Below, in pieces: positions 63,387-64,000 of a DNA stretch of 64,000 bases. How positions within the stretch are numbered: position 1 is the stretch's first letter; each line of letters starts with the position of its first letter. Below the pieces are notes generated by a model. The model was not told the DNA's origin. It worked only from the letters and a program-made list of their open reading frames with translations, and did no database searches. The position numbers were made by a program, and so were the translations under genes. This DNA is from Salipiger bermudensis (GTDB lineage Bacteria; Pseudomonadota; Alphaproteobacteria; Rhodobacterales; Rhodobacteraceae), in the NCBI RefSeq assembly GCF_019801965.1, contig NZ_JAHVIA010000001.1, forward strand, positions 496,001-560,000. The letters run 5' to 3'.

Positions 63387-64000
63387 ATGACCCTGACCTC
63401 GCTGATCACCGCCGCCGAAGGCTTTCCAGCTCTGGAGAAACTCGCGGCTTCGGCGCGGGAAGAGCTGGTGATGTCGTTTCGCATCCTCGATCCCAAGACC
63501 CGCCTGCGCACGCCCGAGCTGACCGAGCGCGGCCTTGAAACATGGGCCGACCTGCTGGCGATGCTGTCGGAGCGCGGCGTGAGGATCCGCATGGTGCTGT
63601 CGGATTTCGATCCCGTCTTCGCCTCCGACCTGCACCGTCTTGCGTGGAGCTCGGCCACCGGGTTTGCCTCGGCGATGAAGGGCGACGTGCAGATCGTCTG
63701 TGCGCCGCATGGCCAGATGGCTGGCCCGCTCTGGCGGATCTTCATGCGCGGACGGATCGCGCGGATGCTGAACAAGCTGCGCTCGGAGGACACCGGCAAG
63801 CTCACGCCCGTGCAGCGCGCATTGCTCAAGGGCCCGGCGCGGCTGCGCCCGGTGACCATCCACCAGAAATTCGCCGTCGCCGACAACGCCCGCTGCATCA
63901 TCGGCGGGCTCGACATCAACGAGCGCCGCTACGACACTCACGAGCACGATCGCCCGCCGGAAGAGACCTGGCACGATGTCTCGATGCAGGTCGATGACCC
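63387..64000 (+). CDS. Phospholipase D-family protein, N-terminal part
   Basis: ATG 63387, frame open to the right edge (at least 204 residues); 11 bases after the murJ stop. The PLD motif HxKx4D is present as HQKFAVAD followed by IIGGLDINERRYDTH (about residues 156-178). This resembles cardiolipin synthase/PLD-like phosphodiesterases, whose second HKD motif would lie beyond the window. The N-terminus has no signal peptide or obvious membrane helix. Confidence 0.82.
   Translation, partial: MTLTSLITAAEGFPALEKLAASAREELVMSFRILDPKTRLRTPELTERGLETWADLLAMLSERGVRIRMVLSDFDPVFASDLHRLAWSSATGFASAMKGDVQIVCAPHGQMAGPLWRIFMRGRIARMLNKLRSEDTGKLTPVQRALLKGPARLRPVTIHQKFAVADNARCIIGGLDINERRYDTHEHDRPPEETWHDVSMQVDD

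Overview
The window reads as chromosomal DNA of a marine-type alphaproteobacterium of the Rhodobacterales (Roseobacter/Rhodobacteraceae group). This is inferred from the high GC content, the gene set (TIGR02300/FYDLN acid protein, Mrp operon with fused A-B subunits, fds-type formate dehydrogenase, the argB-ferredoxin-sixA neighbourhood, the rpmH-rnpA-yidD block) and FnrL-like regulatory boxes. No phage, integrase, insertion sequence, CRISPR array or rRNA operon was seen. Most of the window is ordinary, tightly packed core and metabolic DNA with many ATGA-type 4-bp overlaps.

Layout. 1-5545: envelope biogenesis, with the C-terminal end of a TamA-like Omp85 protein and a large TamB carrying in-frame ~172-residue tandem repeats. 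5798-11260: an RND efflux pair (adaptor and permease) and a GltS glutamate symporter. 11338-18864 (minus): an arginine deiminase (ADI) operon, transcribed arcD-like carrier, arcA, arcB, arcC, then a SERCA-like P-type ATPase, behind an FNR-type promoter. 19267-20960: an NhaC antiporter and tRNA-Arg(ACG). 21033-24610 (minus): an orphan histidine kinase, an FAD disulfide oxidoreductase and a TVP38/DedA-type membrane protein. 24693-34435: a housekeeping block with rpmH, rnpA, yidD, yidC, a MOSC protein, engB, argB, a ferredoxin-like protein and sixA, interrupted by sodC (minus), ttcA and an EAL-domain phosphodiesterase. 34472-40536 (minus): a complete Mrp/Pha cation/proton antiporter (AB fused, C, D, E, F, G). 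40764-47795: a LysR regulator and the NAD-dependent molybdenum formate dehydrogenase operon fdsGBA-fdhD-fdsD. 47855-52156: an ABC export system with an HlyD-type adaptor. 52161-54169: a GntR regulator, a YgjP-like metallopeptidase, the FYDLN acid protein and tRNA-Ala(GGC). 54304-59352 (minus): a four-gene overlapping operon encoding a Tat-exported xanthine-oxidase-family molybdoenzyme, its 2Fe-2S subunit, a di-haem cytochrome c and a Crp/Fnr-type regulator. 60082-64000: xylulokinase (minus), murJ, and a truncated phospholipase-D-family gene.

How they work together. Several modules concern redox and energy balance at low oxygen or on alternative substrates: ADI fermentation of arginine to ATP, formate oxidation to NADH, a periplasmic molybdenum hydroxylase passing electrons to cytochrome c, and Na+/H+ antiporters (Mrp, NhaC). 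The least ordinary points are the Ca2+-type ATPase as last gene of the ADI operon with its tandem FNR-like sites, the periplasmic Mo-hydroxylase/cytochrome/Crp operon, the matched pair of LysR operators flanking the lysR gene, the TamB repeat expansion, and two palindromic intergenic elements that look like dispersed repeats. Nothing here can be proven to be a wholly new system from sequence alone.
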